NCBI RefSeq assembly: GCF_004519295.1
Contig: NZ_SOZH01000006.1
Span: forward strand, 62,001 to 126,000
Length of the DNA: 64,000 nucleotides
Source: Cellulosimicrobium funkei
GTDB taxonomy: Bacteria; Actinomycetota; Actinomycetes; Actinomycetales; Cellulomonadaceae
Direction: 5' to 3'
Position numbers and translations under genes: made by a program. A model generated the notes under the pieces. The model saw nothing but the letters and a program-made list of their open reading frames with translations. It searched no databases and was not told the DNA's origin. Each line of letters starts with the position of its first letter. Position 1 is the stretch's first letter. Positions 8,901 to 16,401 of the stretch are shown here, in pieces.

Positions 8901-11058
8901 CCTCGGTGACGAGGCCGCGACGAGCATCGCGCTGCGGTTCGCGGCCGACCGGCTCGGTGCGGCGGCCGACGCGCTCGACCTCACGGGCGGCGGCTACCGC
9001 ACGCTCGAGGCCGAGCAGTCCGAGGCGTGGTCGGGCGGCGAGCTGAAGAACGAGGCGAACAGCTCGTCCGGCAACCTCGGCGGCGTGCGCTCCGGGTCGT
9101 GGGTGCAGTACCGCGACATGACCTTCGAGACCGCCGCCGGGGACACCCCGCCGCGCTTCCTCACGGTCCGGTACGACACGAGCTTCGCCCCGACGGACAC
9201 GCCGAGCACCGTGCGCGTGCACGCGGGCGACGTGAGCGGCCCCGTGGTCGCGACCGTCGACCTGAAGGGCACGAGCGGCTGGGGCAGGTATGCCGAGGTG
9301 ACGGCGGAGCTCGGCGACGTGCAGGCGCTCGTCGACGCGCAGGTCGTCACGTTCGAGCTGCTCGCGCCGTCCGGGCGGAGCTGGGTCGGCAACTTCGACT
9401 GGTTCCGGTTCAGCGCCGAGGACCCGGCTGCCCCAGGTCAGCCGGGCGAGTCACCGACGGTGACGATCGAGGCCGAGGACTGGACCGCGAGCTCCGGTCG
9501 CGGGCTCAAGAAGGAGTCCTCGACGTGGACGAGCGGTCCGGTGACGAACGTCGGCGGCACCGCGGACGGCGACTGGATCGCCTACGGCGAGGTCGACCTC
9601 GGTGAGCTCCCGCTCGGCGAGCTGTCGGTCCACTACGTGCACAACGCGAACCGCTCCGGGAAGAACTCGGCCCTGTCGGTGTACCTCGACGCGTTCGACC
9701 CGGAGAACCCGGGGGAGCCGTTCGTCACCGTGCCGCTGCCGACGACCGGGTCGAGCTGGACCGCGGACGGGACCGCGACCGTCGTCCTGCCCGAGACGGT
9801 GCAGGGGACGCACGAGGTGTTCGTGCGCCTCTCGACCGAGCCGTACGCCGACCACCCGTTCGTCGCGAACCTCGACAGCCTGACGTTCGCGCCGGGCGGC
9901 CCGACGTCGGTCGTCGTCGAGTCCGAGGCCTGGACGTCGAACTCCGGCCGCGGGCTGAAGAACGAGAGCTCGACGTGGACGAGCGGTCCGGTGACGAACG
10001 TCGGCGGCACCGCGGACGGCGACTGGCTCGCCTACGGCGAGATCGACCTCGGCTCCGCCGCGCTCGACCGGCTCTCGATCCACTACGTGCACAACTCCAA
10101 CCGGTCCGGGCGGAACTCCGCGCTGTCGGTGTATCTCGACGCGTTCGACCCGGCGAACCCGGGCGAGCCGTTCGTCACCGTCCCGCTGGCGAACACCGGG
10201 TCGAGCTGGACGACGGACGGGACCGCCGTCGTCGACCTGCCGAGCACGGTGCGCGGCAAGCACCAGGTGTGGGTGCGCCTGTCCACCGAGGCGTACGCCG
10301 ACCACCCGTACGTCGCGAACCTCGACAGCATGCGGTTCTTCACCGACGCGTACGACGTCGAGGCTCCCTCCACGGATACCGCGGCGCTCGCCGCGTCCGT
10401 CGAGGACGCCGAGGCGTTCGAGGCGGAGATCGCGCGGTACGGCCGGATCGACGCGCGCGTCTTCACGCGCGAGCTCGCGGCGGCACGGTCCGTGCTCGCC
10501 GACGCCGGCGCCACCCAGGCGCAGGCCGACGAGAGGGCCCGGCGCCTCGGCCTGGCGACCGACCAGCTCGTGCCCGCCGAGCGCCGTCGGCTCGAGAACC
10601 TCGTGGCGAGCGCCGAGGCCCTGACCGACGAGGGGTACAGCCCCGAGTCCTGGCAGGCCTTCCGCACGGCTCTCGCCGCGGCGACCGGGACGCTCGACGA
10701 CGCGGCGGCGTCCGACGTGGCGCTGCACGACGCGCGGCTCGCGCTCCAGGGCGCCGTCGACGCCCTGGAGGAGCCGGCCGACGTCGTGCTCGTCGAGGTC
10801 GAGGTCAGCCCGCGCTGCCTCGCCGGCAAGCCCTACGTCGCGGTCCGCGCGGTGAACGTCTCCGACGCGGCCGTCGACGTCGAGCTGGCGTCGTCGCTCG
10901 GGACGAGGTCGTTCACCGGCGTCGCGCCGGGGGCGAGCGCGTACCAGTCGTTCGCCGCGCGGTCCGCGACGGGCGACCTGGACGTCACCGTCACGGCGAC
11001 GGGGGCGGACGGGACGCAGACCGTCGACCAGGTCGTCACCGTCCCGTCCTGCTCCTGA
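5941..11058 (+). CDS. Secreted multimodular GH92 enzyme, CcGH92_5-like, with Gln at the acid position
   Basis: A 1705-residue exoenzyme. The signal peptide is long, with a predicted cut after ASA (residue 55). A GH92 catalytic module (about 60-825) shows ASVQRGYDQYGLS, LYQGTLWQYHW, the Asp pair in MDNDAGTMST (D715, D717) and FQVGSPFFDS. An Ig-like segment, a FIVAR-like helical repeat (about 945-1012), one CBM6-like module (about 1017-1160) and two near-identical modules (about 1175-1320 and 1323-1470) follow, then two more FIVAR-like repeats and a C-terminal beta domain. No LPXTG is seen. In canonical GH92 alpha-mannosidases the acid is the Glu of EGNAWQY. Here it is Gln591, which is mature residue 536. 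As I recall it, C. cellulans CcGH92_5 has Gln536 there and releases mannose from mannosyl-phosphate-mannose on yeast glycans, where a phosphate leaving group needs no acid. Orthology is inferred. Confidence 0.9.
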   Translation: MAPSLPTPRSLHPRPSTPGTATPDRPRRPAPRLVAGALAVALAVVGLAPATAASAAPEPPSADYASLVDVFVGTEGDYGNDMPAAQAPNGLAKVNPRTAPGRNNTGYDYAQSKISGFTHTNLDGVGGSGGGGDLLVVPTSGSYTARPGTGTYAHPFSHDDEDAGPGFYSVGLGNVAGKDGAITGAPGTIEAEVAATTRSGVHRYAFPAGSTPSLVVDLETNNTSRRSSSVQVETRADGTVELYGQVTGYFYNAAYTLYYTARTLQPATVQTWGDDDRLVDATSQDGVDTGAILTFDPADAEEIGLQVTLSPVSVEQARIDQQVELGDLSFDAIRDRTRAEWNATLGRVAIDASTATDPTGELQQLFYTHLYRMFAMPMNATSTSGTYRGVDGAVHAAQGFTYYDSWATWDDFRKFSVIAYIDPALYRDMVQSLVYLFADAEATGTGGGLGGFVHSVPTVRWERSSVVVADAIAKGFDGFDRLDEAYPALQRLVGQYSADELRRGYVAGNPGASVQRGYDQYGLSVIADELGLTDEAQTLREQASWPIEKLTKPGAWTAADGTQVGLLTPRAADGSWQSADYAKFEAASLYQGTLWQYHWYDAYDMDALVEAMGGPEAARLAMRHMFGEHAPDDGTAMLHSNANEIDLQAPYLFNYTGEPSLTQKWARAIYTKETWNRYIATGSSSAVPSGGGEFTPPVKTKVYRLDPRGMLPTMDNDAGTMSTMFVAAAVGLFPVTAGSSQFQVGSPFFDSTTITYDDGSAFTVTADGVSEDAFYVQSATLDGATFGNTWVDYATVVGGADLAFRMGEQPSDWGTDTAPAFSMSTATDEPAEGPRVSADPTTVQTRDGGALDATVTLTLDGARLAAPAGTDLVTSGTASVVGLPDGVTAAVTVASPTALTVSLTGTASADARFFVHLRDAALADGVAAASLQGQGISVRSPLRLSVASAERDALAALVDDAVLVRHGNYSSVTFDRFSTALTTAQEALGDEAATSIALRFAADRLGAAADALDLTGGGYRTLEAEQSEAWSGGELKNEANSSSGNLGGVRSGSWVQYRDMTFETAAGDTPPRFLTVRYDTSFAPTDTPSTVRVHAGDVSGPVVATVDLKGTSGWGRYAEVTAELGDVQALVDAQVVTFELLAPSGRSWVGNFDWFRFSAEDPAAPGQPGESPTVTIEAEDWTASSGRGLKKESSTWTSGPVTNVGGTADGDWIAYGEVDLGELPLGELSVHYVHNANRSGKNSALSVYLDAFDPENPGEPFVTVPLPTTGSSWTADGTATVVLPETVQGTHEVFVRLSTEPYADHPFVANLDSLTFAPGGPTSVVVESEAWTSNSGRGLKNESSTWTSGPVTNVGGTADGDWLAYGEIDLGSAALDRLSIHYVHNSNRSGRNSALSVYLDAFDPANPGEPFVTVPLANTGSSWTTDGTAVVDLPSTVRGKHQVWVRLSTEAYADHPYVANLDSMRFFTDAYDVEAPSTDTAALAASVEDAEAFEAEIARYGRIDARVFTRELAAARSVLADAGATQAQADERARRLGLATDQLVPAERRRLENLVASAEALTDEGYSPESWQAFRTALAAATGTLDDAAASDVALHDARLALQGAVDALEEPADVVLVEVEVSPRCLAGKPYVAVRAVNVSDAAVDVELASSLGTRSFTGVAPGASAYQSFAARSATGDLDVTVTATGADGTQTVDQVVTVPSCS
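9519..10026 (+). repeat. Two exact 58-bp copies inside duplicated GH92 accessory modules
   Basis: Bases 9519-9576 and 9969-10026 are identical over 58 nt, 450 nt (150 codons) apart, one in each of two tandem carbohydrate-binding-like modules. Both encode STWTSGPVTNVGGTADGDW. Silent positions agree as well, pointing to recent duplication or gene conversion of the module. Confidence 0.85.
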
Positions 11059-11077
11059 CCGCAGGACGCACGACCGA

Positions 11078-11108
11078 CCCGGGAGGCGCTGACGGGGCGC
11101 CTCCCGGG
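11078..11108 (+). terminator. Hairpin terminator after the GH92 gene
   Basis: Perfect 12-bp arms (CCCGGGAGGCGC and its complement) around a 7-nt loop lie 20 nt after the GH92 stop codon. No U-tract follows, as is usual for high-GC actinobacteria. Confidence 0.7.
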
Positions 11109-11176
11109 CCGGCACCCTGGCGCCTCCGCGGCGGACCGGGCACGCTGGTGCCCCGACCGACGACGGAGGCGCCACC

Positions 11177-11773
11177 GTGACCGAGGAGTACCAGGGCCGG
11201 CCCGCGTTCCACGCGCAGACCCCCGCGGAGTGGCGGGCATGGCTCGCCGCGCACCACGACGACCCCGAGCCCGGGGTCTGGCTCCTCACGTGGCGCCGCG
11301 AGAGCGGGCGGCCGACGTTCGGGTACGAGCCGTGGATCGAGGAGGCGCTGTCCTACGGGTGGATCGACGGGCAGGCCGCGACCGTCGACCAGGACCGGCA
11401 CGCGCTGTGGTTCACGCGCCGCCGTCCCGGCTCCCGGTGGACGCGCCTCAGCAAGGAGCGGGTGGCGCGCGTCGAGGCGGACGGGCGCCTGACGGACGCG
11501 GGGCGCGCCGTCGTGGAAGCGGCCCGGGCGGACGGGTCCTGGACCCGGCACGACGACGCGGAGGCGCTCGTCGTCCCCGACGACCTCGCCGCGGCGCTCG
11601 GCGAGCGGCCCGACGCGCGGGCCCGCTTCGACGCCTTCACGCCCGGCGTGCGGCGCTCGATCCTCGGCTGGATCGTCGAGGCGAAGCGGCCCGACACCCG
11701 GGCCCGCCGGATCGCGGAGACCGCCGCGCTCGCCGAGCAGGGCGTCGCCGCCCACCAGCCGCATCGGCGCTGA
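11177..11773 (+). CDS. YdeI/OmpD-associated family protein
   Basis: A 198-residue cytoplasmic protein. The start (PAFHAQTPAEWRAWLAAHH), the central EPWIEEALSYGWIDGQ and FTRRRPGSRWTRLSKERV, and the C-terminal RRSILGWIVEAKRPDTRARRI with the RI..T motif are characteristic of the YdeI/OmpD-associated family, formerly bacteriocin-protection or DUF1905-linked proteins. The biochemical function of the family is not settled. GTG start. It stands alone between the GH92 terminator and a convergent phosphotransferase gene, so context adds nothing. Confidence 0.85.
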   Translation: MTEEYQGRPAFHAQTPAEWRAWLAAHHDDPEPGVWLLTWRRESGRPTFGYEPWIEEALSYGWIDGQAATVDQDRHALWFTRRRPGSRWTRLSKERVARVEADGRLTDAGRAVVEAARADGSWTRHDDAEALVVPDDLAAALGERPDARARFDAFTPGVRRSILGWIVEAKRPDTRARRIAETAALAEQGVAAHQPHRR

Positions 11774-11803
11774 CCGCGTCCGCGGCGGCACCACGCCCCG
11801 CCG

Positions 11804-12631
11804 TCAGGACAGGTCCCAGAGCAGCCGGTAGTACGCGATGCGCTCCGGGTCGGGGTCGACGCCGTAGCCCGCGTAGACGTGGCCGTCGTACCCGGGGCCG
11901 TAGTTCCACTCCGTGCTCCACGCCGCGACGGCGAGGTCCGCCCAGCGGTCCGCGACCCCGAGCGACCCGAGGTCGACGTGCGCGGCGAACGTGCCGTCGT
12001 CGTGCAGGAGCGTGTTCGGCACGCACGCGTCCCCGTGGCACACGACGAGGCGGTCGACCGGGGGAGCGTCGTCGAGCCGGGCGCGCGCCTCGGCGACGGC
12101 CAGACCGCGATGCTCGGGGAACCACTCGTCGGGGCCGTGCCCGCGCGCGAGGCGGTCGTCGGCCTGCGCCACGCGCTGCGCGACGGACCAGGTGAAGGGG
12201 CACGACGCGACCGGGAGCGCCTCGTGGAGCGCGCGCAGCCCGCGGCCGATCGCGGCCGCCGCGACCGCCGGGTCGCCCGCCCAGCGCGCCTCGACCGCCG
12301 ACCGCCCCGAGACGGCTTGCGTCACGAGCCACGAGCCGTCGTCGTCCGCGCCCTGGTCGAGCACGCGCGGCACCGGGGTCCGGTCGCCGACCCACGCGAG
12401 CCGCTCGGCCTCCGCGGCCAGGTCGATCTCCGGGACGCCCGCCGGGACCCACTTCGCGTACCGGACCGGTCGCCCGGCCTCGCCGCCGCGGGGGTCGAGG
12501 CGGAACGTCAGCCCGCCGACGGTGTTGCGCCAGACCGGGGTGACGACGTCGTCCCCCGCGAGCGCGCGGACGACGGCGGGGACGGCCACGGGTCCGGTCG
12601 GGATCTCGGCGATGGTCTCGGCGCGGCTCAC
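11804..12631 (-). CDS. APH(3')-like aminoglycoside phosphotransferase
   Basis: A 275-residue kinase-fold protein. The Brenner motif HGDACVPN (199-206) and the metal-binding DLGSLG about 20 residues later are those of APH(3') enzymes, as is the ending with DRWADLAVAAWSTEWNYGPGYD. The length agrees with APH(3'), which is about 260-270 residues. The family transfers phosphate from ATP to the 3'-hydroxyl of kanamycin-type aminoglycosides. Chromosomal homologues in soil actinobacteria often have weak or different activity, so resistance is not certain. GTG start with a -10-like GAGGAT 7 nt upstream. No mobile element flanks it. Confidence 0.85.
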   Translation of the reverse strand: MSRAETIAEIPTGPVAVPAVVRALAGDDVVTPVWRNTVGGLTFRLDPRGGEAGRPVRYAKWVPAGVPEIDLAAEAERLAWVGDRTPVPRVLDQGADDDGSWLVTQAVSGRSAVEARWAGDPAVAAAAIGRGLRALHEALPVASCPFTWSVAQRVAQADDRLARGHGPDEWFPEHRGLAVAEARARLDDAPPVDRLVVCHGDACVPNTLLHDDGTFAAHVDLGSLGVADRWADLAVAAWSTEWNYGPGYDGHVYAGYGVDPDPERIAYYRLLWDLS

Positions 12632-12715
12632 GCGGGCGATCCTCGCACGCGGTCCGTCCGCCGGTCACGGCCATTCCCGGCGCGACGTCGGCCCGGTGCG
12701 CCGGTCGTCGGTGCG

Positions 12716-13711
12716 TCAGCGGGGAGGGCGGGCGGCCGCGTCGCCGTCCGGCGGGAGCAGCGCGTCGCACACGGCGACGAGCCGCTCGCGCAGCGCCGTC
12801 CCGCGGGCGGCGAAGGCGCGCTGGTGCCGCACGTACTCGGCCTTGCCCTCGGGCGTCTCGATCGCGACCGGCTCCAGCCCGTACGACGACACGTCGTAGG
12901 GCGACGCCTGCATGTCGACGACGCGGACGTCGCGCGCGAGCTCGAACGCGTCGAGCACGACGTCGCCGGGGACGGCCGGCGTGAGCTTGAGCGCCCACTT
13001 GTAGAGGTCCATCGTCGCGTGCAGGCACCCGGGCTGCTCCAGGGCGGGCTGCGTCTCGCGCGTGGGCCGCAGGCGGTTGAGCGGCCCCGCCTCGGGCGTG
13101 AAGAAGCGGAACGCGTCGAAGTGGGAGCACTGCACGGGGTGGTCCTCGACGACCCGGTCGGTCCCGTCGTGCCCGAGCCGCAGGGGGAGCGGGTGGCGGT
13201 GGTCGCGGCCGGCCGCCTTGTCGCGGTAGACCATGGCCCACTCGTGGAGCCCGAAGCAGCCGAACCGCCCCGGGCGAGACGCCGTCGCCGTGAGCAGACC
13301 GCGCAGGTACCGCACGGTGTCGCCACGGTCGGCGAGGAACGCGTCGGTGTCGAGCGTCAGGCCCTCGGTCGTGCGGCGGTACCAGCGCCAGCCGGCGCGG
13401 TCGGTGGACGGGTCGGGGGCATCGTCGCCGCCCGGTGCCGCACCGCTCGCGGCGGTGGGCGGGGGAGCCAGCACGACGCCCGGCCCCGGGTGCCAGCGCC
13501 GGAGCTGGGCCGGGCGCGTGGGGTAGTAGGTGAAGAGGAAGTCCTCGATCGCGTGCTTCTGCCCGAGCGGCTTGCGGTGCCGCCACCCGGCCGTGAGCGC
13601 GTCCGCGCGCTCGGCGTGGGCGCGCTCACGCTCCGCCCACTCCGCGGCAGGCAGCACGACGGGGCCGACGACGGACGTCGCCCGGGGGGTCGTGGTGACG
13701 GTCGCAGGCAC
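12716..13711 (-). CDS. Actinobacterial protein annotated as 3-methyladenine DNA glycosylase-like
   Basis: A 331-residue soluble protein. RKPLGQKHAIEDFLFTYYPTRPAQLRRWHPGPGV near the N-terminus and a C-terminal region with LYKWALKLTPAVPGDVVLDAFELARDVRVVDMQASPYD are conserved in actinobacterial proteins that databases commonly call 3-methyladenine DNA glycosylase. I see no helix-hairpin-helix and no AlkA/Tag/AAG signature, so that label is weakly founded. GTG start with TACCCT 6 nt upstream, and a GTACCC/GGGTAC palindrome overlaps this promoter. It is a single gene, divergent from the DUF4190 gene. Confidence 0.7.
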   Translation of the reverse strand: MPATVTTTPRATSVVGPVVLPAAEWAERERAHAERADALTAGWRHRKPLGQKHAIEDFLFTYYPTRPAQLRRWHPGPGVVLAPPPTAASGAAPGGDDAPDPSTDRAGWRWYRRTTEGLTLDTDAFLADRGDTVRYLRGLLTATASRPGRFGCFGLHEWAMVYRDKAAGRDHRHPLPLRLGHDGTDRVVEDHPVQCSHFDAFRFFTPEAGPLNRLRPTRETQPALEQPGCLHATMDLYKWALKLTPAVPGDVVLDAFELARDVRVVDMQASPYDVSSYGLEPVAIETPEGKAEYVRHQRAFAARGTALRERLVAVCDALLPPDGDAAARPPR

Positions 13712-13912
13712 GTACCCAGGGTACGAGAGCCCGTGGGCGCGCCGCCGCGGCGGACTTTCACCCGCCGTGCGGTTTTCCCGATGTGGGCGCGACCGGGAAG
13801 AATGGTCGTGAACGTGCTGTGAAGACCCGGCGCGTCAGGCCGGCCGGCCGCGCGTCGGCCGTCCACCCCGACCCGAACGACCGAACTCGCGGCGAGGCCG
13901 CGGAGGAGCACC

Positions 13913-14962
13913 ATGTCGCAGCCGCCCACGGCACCGCAGGACCCCTACCAGTTCGACCCCTACCGGCCGCAGGACTCGGACCCGGCGCGGCAGGAGCACG
14001 GACAGGGGCAGGACCCGTGGGCGCCGCAGGGGGAGCCGCAGCCGTACGGCTCGCCCGACGCCGCGTCCGGCGCGCCCGGGTACGGCGGCACGCCGGAGCA
14101 GGCGCCCTACGGCGACCCGGGCTACGCGCCCTACGGCGCGGACCCGCAGACGGCGTACGGACAGCCGGGCTACGGCGGGCCCGCAGGGGACCCGGCCCAG
14201 GGGTACGCGCAGCCATACCCGGCCGCCGGGGCGCAGCAGCCGTACGGCCAGCCCTACGGCGACCCCGCCCAGCAGCCCTACGGGAGCCCGTTCGGGAACG
14301 GCTACGCCCCGTACGCCGCGCCCGTGTCGACGACCGGGACGATGGCGATCGTCGGGTTCGTGCTCGCGATCCTCGGCTTCCTGGGCAGCTGGATCCCGTT
14401 CGTCAACATCTTCGCCGCAGTCATGGGCATCGCGGGCGTGGTGCTCGGCTTCGTCGGGCTGTCGCAGGCGAAGCGGGGCCGGTCGGGCAAGGGCTTCTCC
14501 ATCGCGGCGATCGTGCTGGGCGTCGTGTCCGTGCTCGTGACGATCCTCGTGTGGGTCCTCTTCGTCATCGCGGCGAACGAGGCCTCGTCGCAGTACGAGC
14601 AGTCGCTGGCGGAGATCCAGGAGGACTCCGACCGTGCGCTCGGCGAGTCGACGGACGAGATCCTCGCGAACGACCTCGAGGTCGCGATCGGCACGTTCGA
14701 GGGCACCGCCGACGAGTTCGGCTGGGTGGAGTCCGCGCTGCCGGTCACGCTGACCAACACCTCCGACGAGCCGCTGACGTTCGACCTCGACATCGACGCC
14801 GTCGCGGCCGACGGCACGGTCGTCGAGTCCGACTTCGCCTACACCGACGAGCTCGCGCCGGGCGAGTCGACGACCGTCGAGGCCTTCGACTTCATCGACT
14901 CCGAGAACCTGGAGGCCATGAAGACGGCGACCTTCGAGGTCACCCGCGTGAGCGCGTACTGA
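13913..14962 (+). CDS. DUF4190 membrane protein with a long Pro/Tyr/Gly-rich N-terminal tail
   Basis: A 349-residue protein. Residues 1-140 are a disordered tail of repeated GY/PYG-type motifs (QPYGQPYGDPAQQPYG). Two membrane helices follow (about 143-185 and 200-225), TMAIVGFVLAILGFLGSWIP and FSIAAIVLGVVSVLVTILVW, separated by the basic SQAKRGRSGKG typical of DUF4190. The C-terminal 120 residues form a soluble, probably extracellular DUF4352/FxLYD-like domain that contains FEGTADEFGWVESALPVTLTN. The function of such tail-anchored actinobacterial proteins is unknown. RBS GGAG lies before the ATG. It is followed 28 nt later by another membrane gene, probably an operon. Confidence 0.85.
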   Translation: MSQPPTAPQDPYQFDPYRPQDSDPARQEHGQGQDPWAPQGEPQPYGSPDAASGAPGYGGTPEQAPYGDPGYAPYGADPQTAYGQPGYGGPAGDPAQGYAQPYPAAGAQQPYGQPYGDPAQQPYGSPFGNGYAPYAAPVSTTGTMAIVGFVLAILGFLGSWIPFVNIFAAVMGIAGVVLGFVGLSQAKRGRSGKGFSIAAIVLGVVSVLVTILVWVLFVIAANEASSQYEQSLAEIQEDSDRALGESTDEILANDLEVAIGTFEGTADEFGWVESALPVTLTNTSDEPLTFDLDIDAVAADGTVVESDFAYTDELAPGESTTVEAFDFIDSENLEAMKTATFEVTRVSAY

Positions 14963-14990
14963 CCGGCGCACGGGACCGAGGGACGGACCG

Positions 14991-15938
14991 GTGAGCACGA
15001 GCGACCCCAGGACCCCGCCCGACGACGCGGCGCCCGCACCCGTGTGGGGCACGGCGCCCGGTACGGCGGGGGAGCGCGATCCCGCGCCCTCGGCGCCGGA
15101 CCCTGTGCAGGCCAGCGCGCCTGCGGACGGCGGCGAACGCCCGGCCCCGGGCGACCCCGAGCCCGGACCGGCCGCGCAGCCCGCGCGCGCCCGGCCGCCG
15201 GGTACGGGCGTCCTCGTCACGGCGTGCCTCGGCGTCCTGCTCGTCGGGGCCGTCCTCGTCACCGAGGCCATGACGGCGCGCTGGGGCTGGGCGCACGTGG
15301 GCTGGCTCTACCCGGTCGCCGGGGCCGTCGTGCTGACGGTCGGCGCCGTCGCCTGGCGTCGGGGCACGCGCGGCGTGCCCGGGGCGACGCGCGCGCTCGT
15401 CGCGCTGCTCGCGGGGACGGTCGTCGTCACGACCTGGGTGGCGGTCGACCTCGTGCCCGCGTCCGGTCCCGGCTACGGCGTCGGCAGCTCGCTGCGCGGG
15501 TACCCGCTCGGCGGCGGGTCCGACGACGGCCCGGAGATCACGGCCGTGTCCGACCGCGTCTGGTTCGGCGACTCGGTCCGGTACGCCGACGGACTCGTCG
15601 TCGCGGTCTCGGCGCCGCAGGCGTACACGCCGAGCGAGCACGCGGCGGTGCGCGACGGCGACCCGCCGGACTCCGTGCGTGTCCGGGTGCGCCTGACGAA
15701 CGGCACGGGCCGCGCCGTCGACCCCGGGAGCATCGACGTGCAGCCGGTGTCGGGCGGCCTCGTGGCCCGCCGGGTGTACGACTACGCGCCGGACGTCCTG
15801 CTCGAGCGTCCCGACCTCGTGGCGCGGGGGTCGAGCGGCGAGTGGGATCTCGTGTACGCCGTCCAGGACCCGGAGGACGTCACGGTGGCGCTGGAGCCGA
15901 CGTGGGCGAACTACGCGGTGGCCGTCTTCTCCTGGTGA
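14991..15938 (+). CDS. Hypothetical membrane protein with extracellular domain
   Basis: A 315-residue protein not recognised beyond its layout. It has a Pro/Ala-rich disordered N-terminus (about 1-65), three hydrophobic segments (TGVLVTACLGVLLVGAVLV, then WLYPVAGAVVLTVGAVAW, then ALVALLAGTVVVTTWVAVDL) and a C-terminal beta-rich domain from about residue 170. The last part, YADGLVVAVSAPQAYTPSEH followed by VRVRVRLTNGTGRAVDP, resembles DUF4352-type domains. It lies 28 nt after the DUF4190 gene and probably shares its transcript. The GTG start has GAGGGA upstream. Its 3' end abuts a convergent gene whose frame runs through it without a stop. Confidence 0.75.
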   Translation: MSTSDPRTPPDDAAPAPVWGTAPGTAGERDPAPSAPDPVQASAPADGGERPAPGDPEPGPAAQPARARPPGTGVLVTACLGVLLVGAVLVTEAMTARWGWAHVGWLYPVAGAVVLTVGAVAWRRGTRGVPGATRALVALLAGTVVVTTWVAVDLVPASGPGYGVGSSLRGYPLGGGSDDGPEITAVSDRVWFGDSVRYADGLVVAVSAPQAYTPSEHAAVRDGDPPDSVRVRVRLTNGTGRAVDPGSIDVQPVSGGLVARRVYDYAPDVLLERPDLVARGSSGEWDLVYAVQDPEDVTVALEPTWANYAVAVFSW

Positions 15939-16325
15939 CGCCTCTCCCGACGTGCGCCGCAGGTACTCCTGCGCGAGGCGGTGCGGGGCGCGGGCGAGCC
16001 ACGCGTCCTGCACGAGCTCCTCGAGCTCCGGCACAGGGACCCGGTCGAGCCGCGCGAGCACGATCGGGTACCCGTCGAAGTGGCTCGTCGTGAAGAACGT
16101 GCCGGGGTCGTCCTGGATCAGCGCGGCCTTCTCGCCCTCGTCCGCGACGCGCAGCGCGACGGGCGGCTCCGCCGGGGCTGCGGCGCCCAGCTCGTCGAGG
16201 TCGCGCGGGCGCAGGGGGCGCTCCCACACGAAGAGCTTGCCGTGCACCGTCCACCGTCGTGCGTCCTTGAGCGCCGTGCCCGGCAGCACCGCCACGACCC
16301 GTCCGACGTCCTCCCACGAGGCCAT
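15939..16325 (-). CDS. MmcQ/YjbR-family protein, 3' end unresolved (no stop in frame)
   Basis: The ATG at 16323-16325 opens MASWEDVGRVVAVLPGTALK, then WTVHGKLFVWERPLRPRDL, then FFTTSHFDGYPIVLARLDRVP and APHRLAQEYLRR, all of the MmcQ/YjbR (CyaY-like fold) family. The family is normally 110-130 residues, so the gene should end near 15940. No stop exists there in this frame, which stays open antisense through the neighbouring gene to 14940. A one-base shift would reach TAG at 15911-15913, and the other frame reaches TGA at about 15880. The end given here is where the homology stops, not a stop codon. A frameshift, assembly error or genuine stop loss could explain it. Function of the family is unclear. 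Confidence 0.7.
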
Positions 16326-16401
16326 GCCCCCACGGTAGGCAGCCGGTCGCGGTCGGGCCACACGACCGGCCGCCAGGCCGGCAGGAGCGCGGTGGGGCGG
16401 G

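Noticed and set aside
11804-12631. APH(3')-like gene as part of a mobile resistance cassette
   Set aside because: No insertion sequence, integron end or composition change is seen around it, so it looks like a resident chromosomal homologue.
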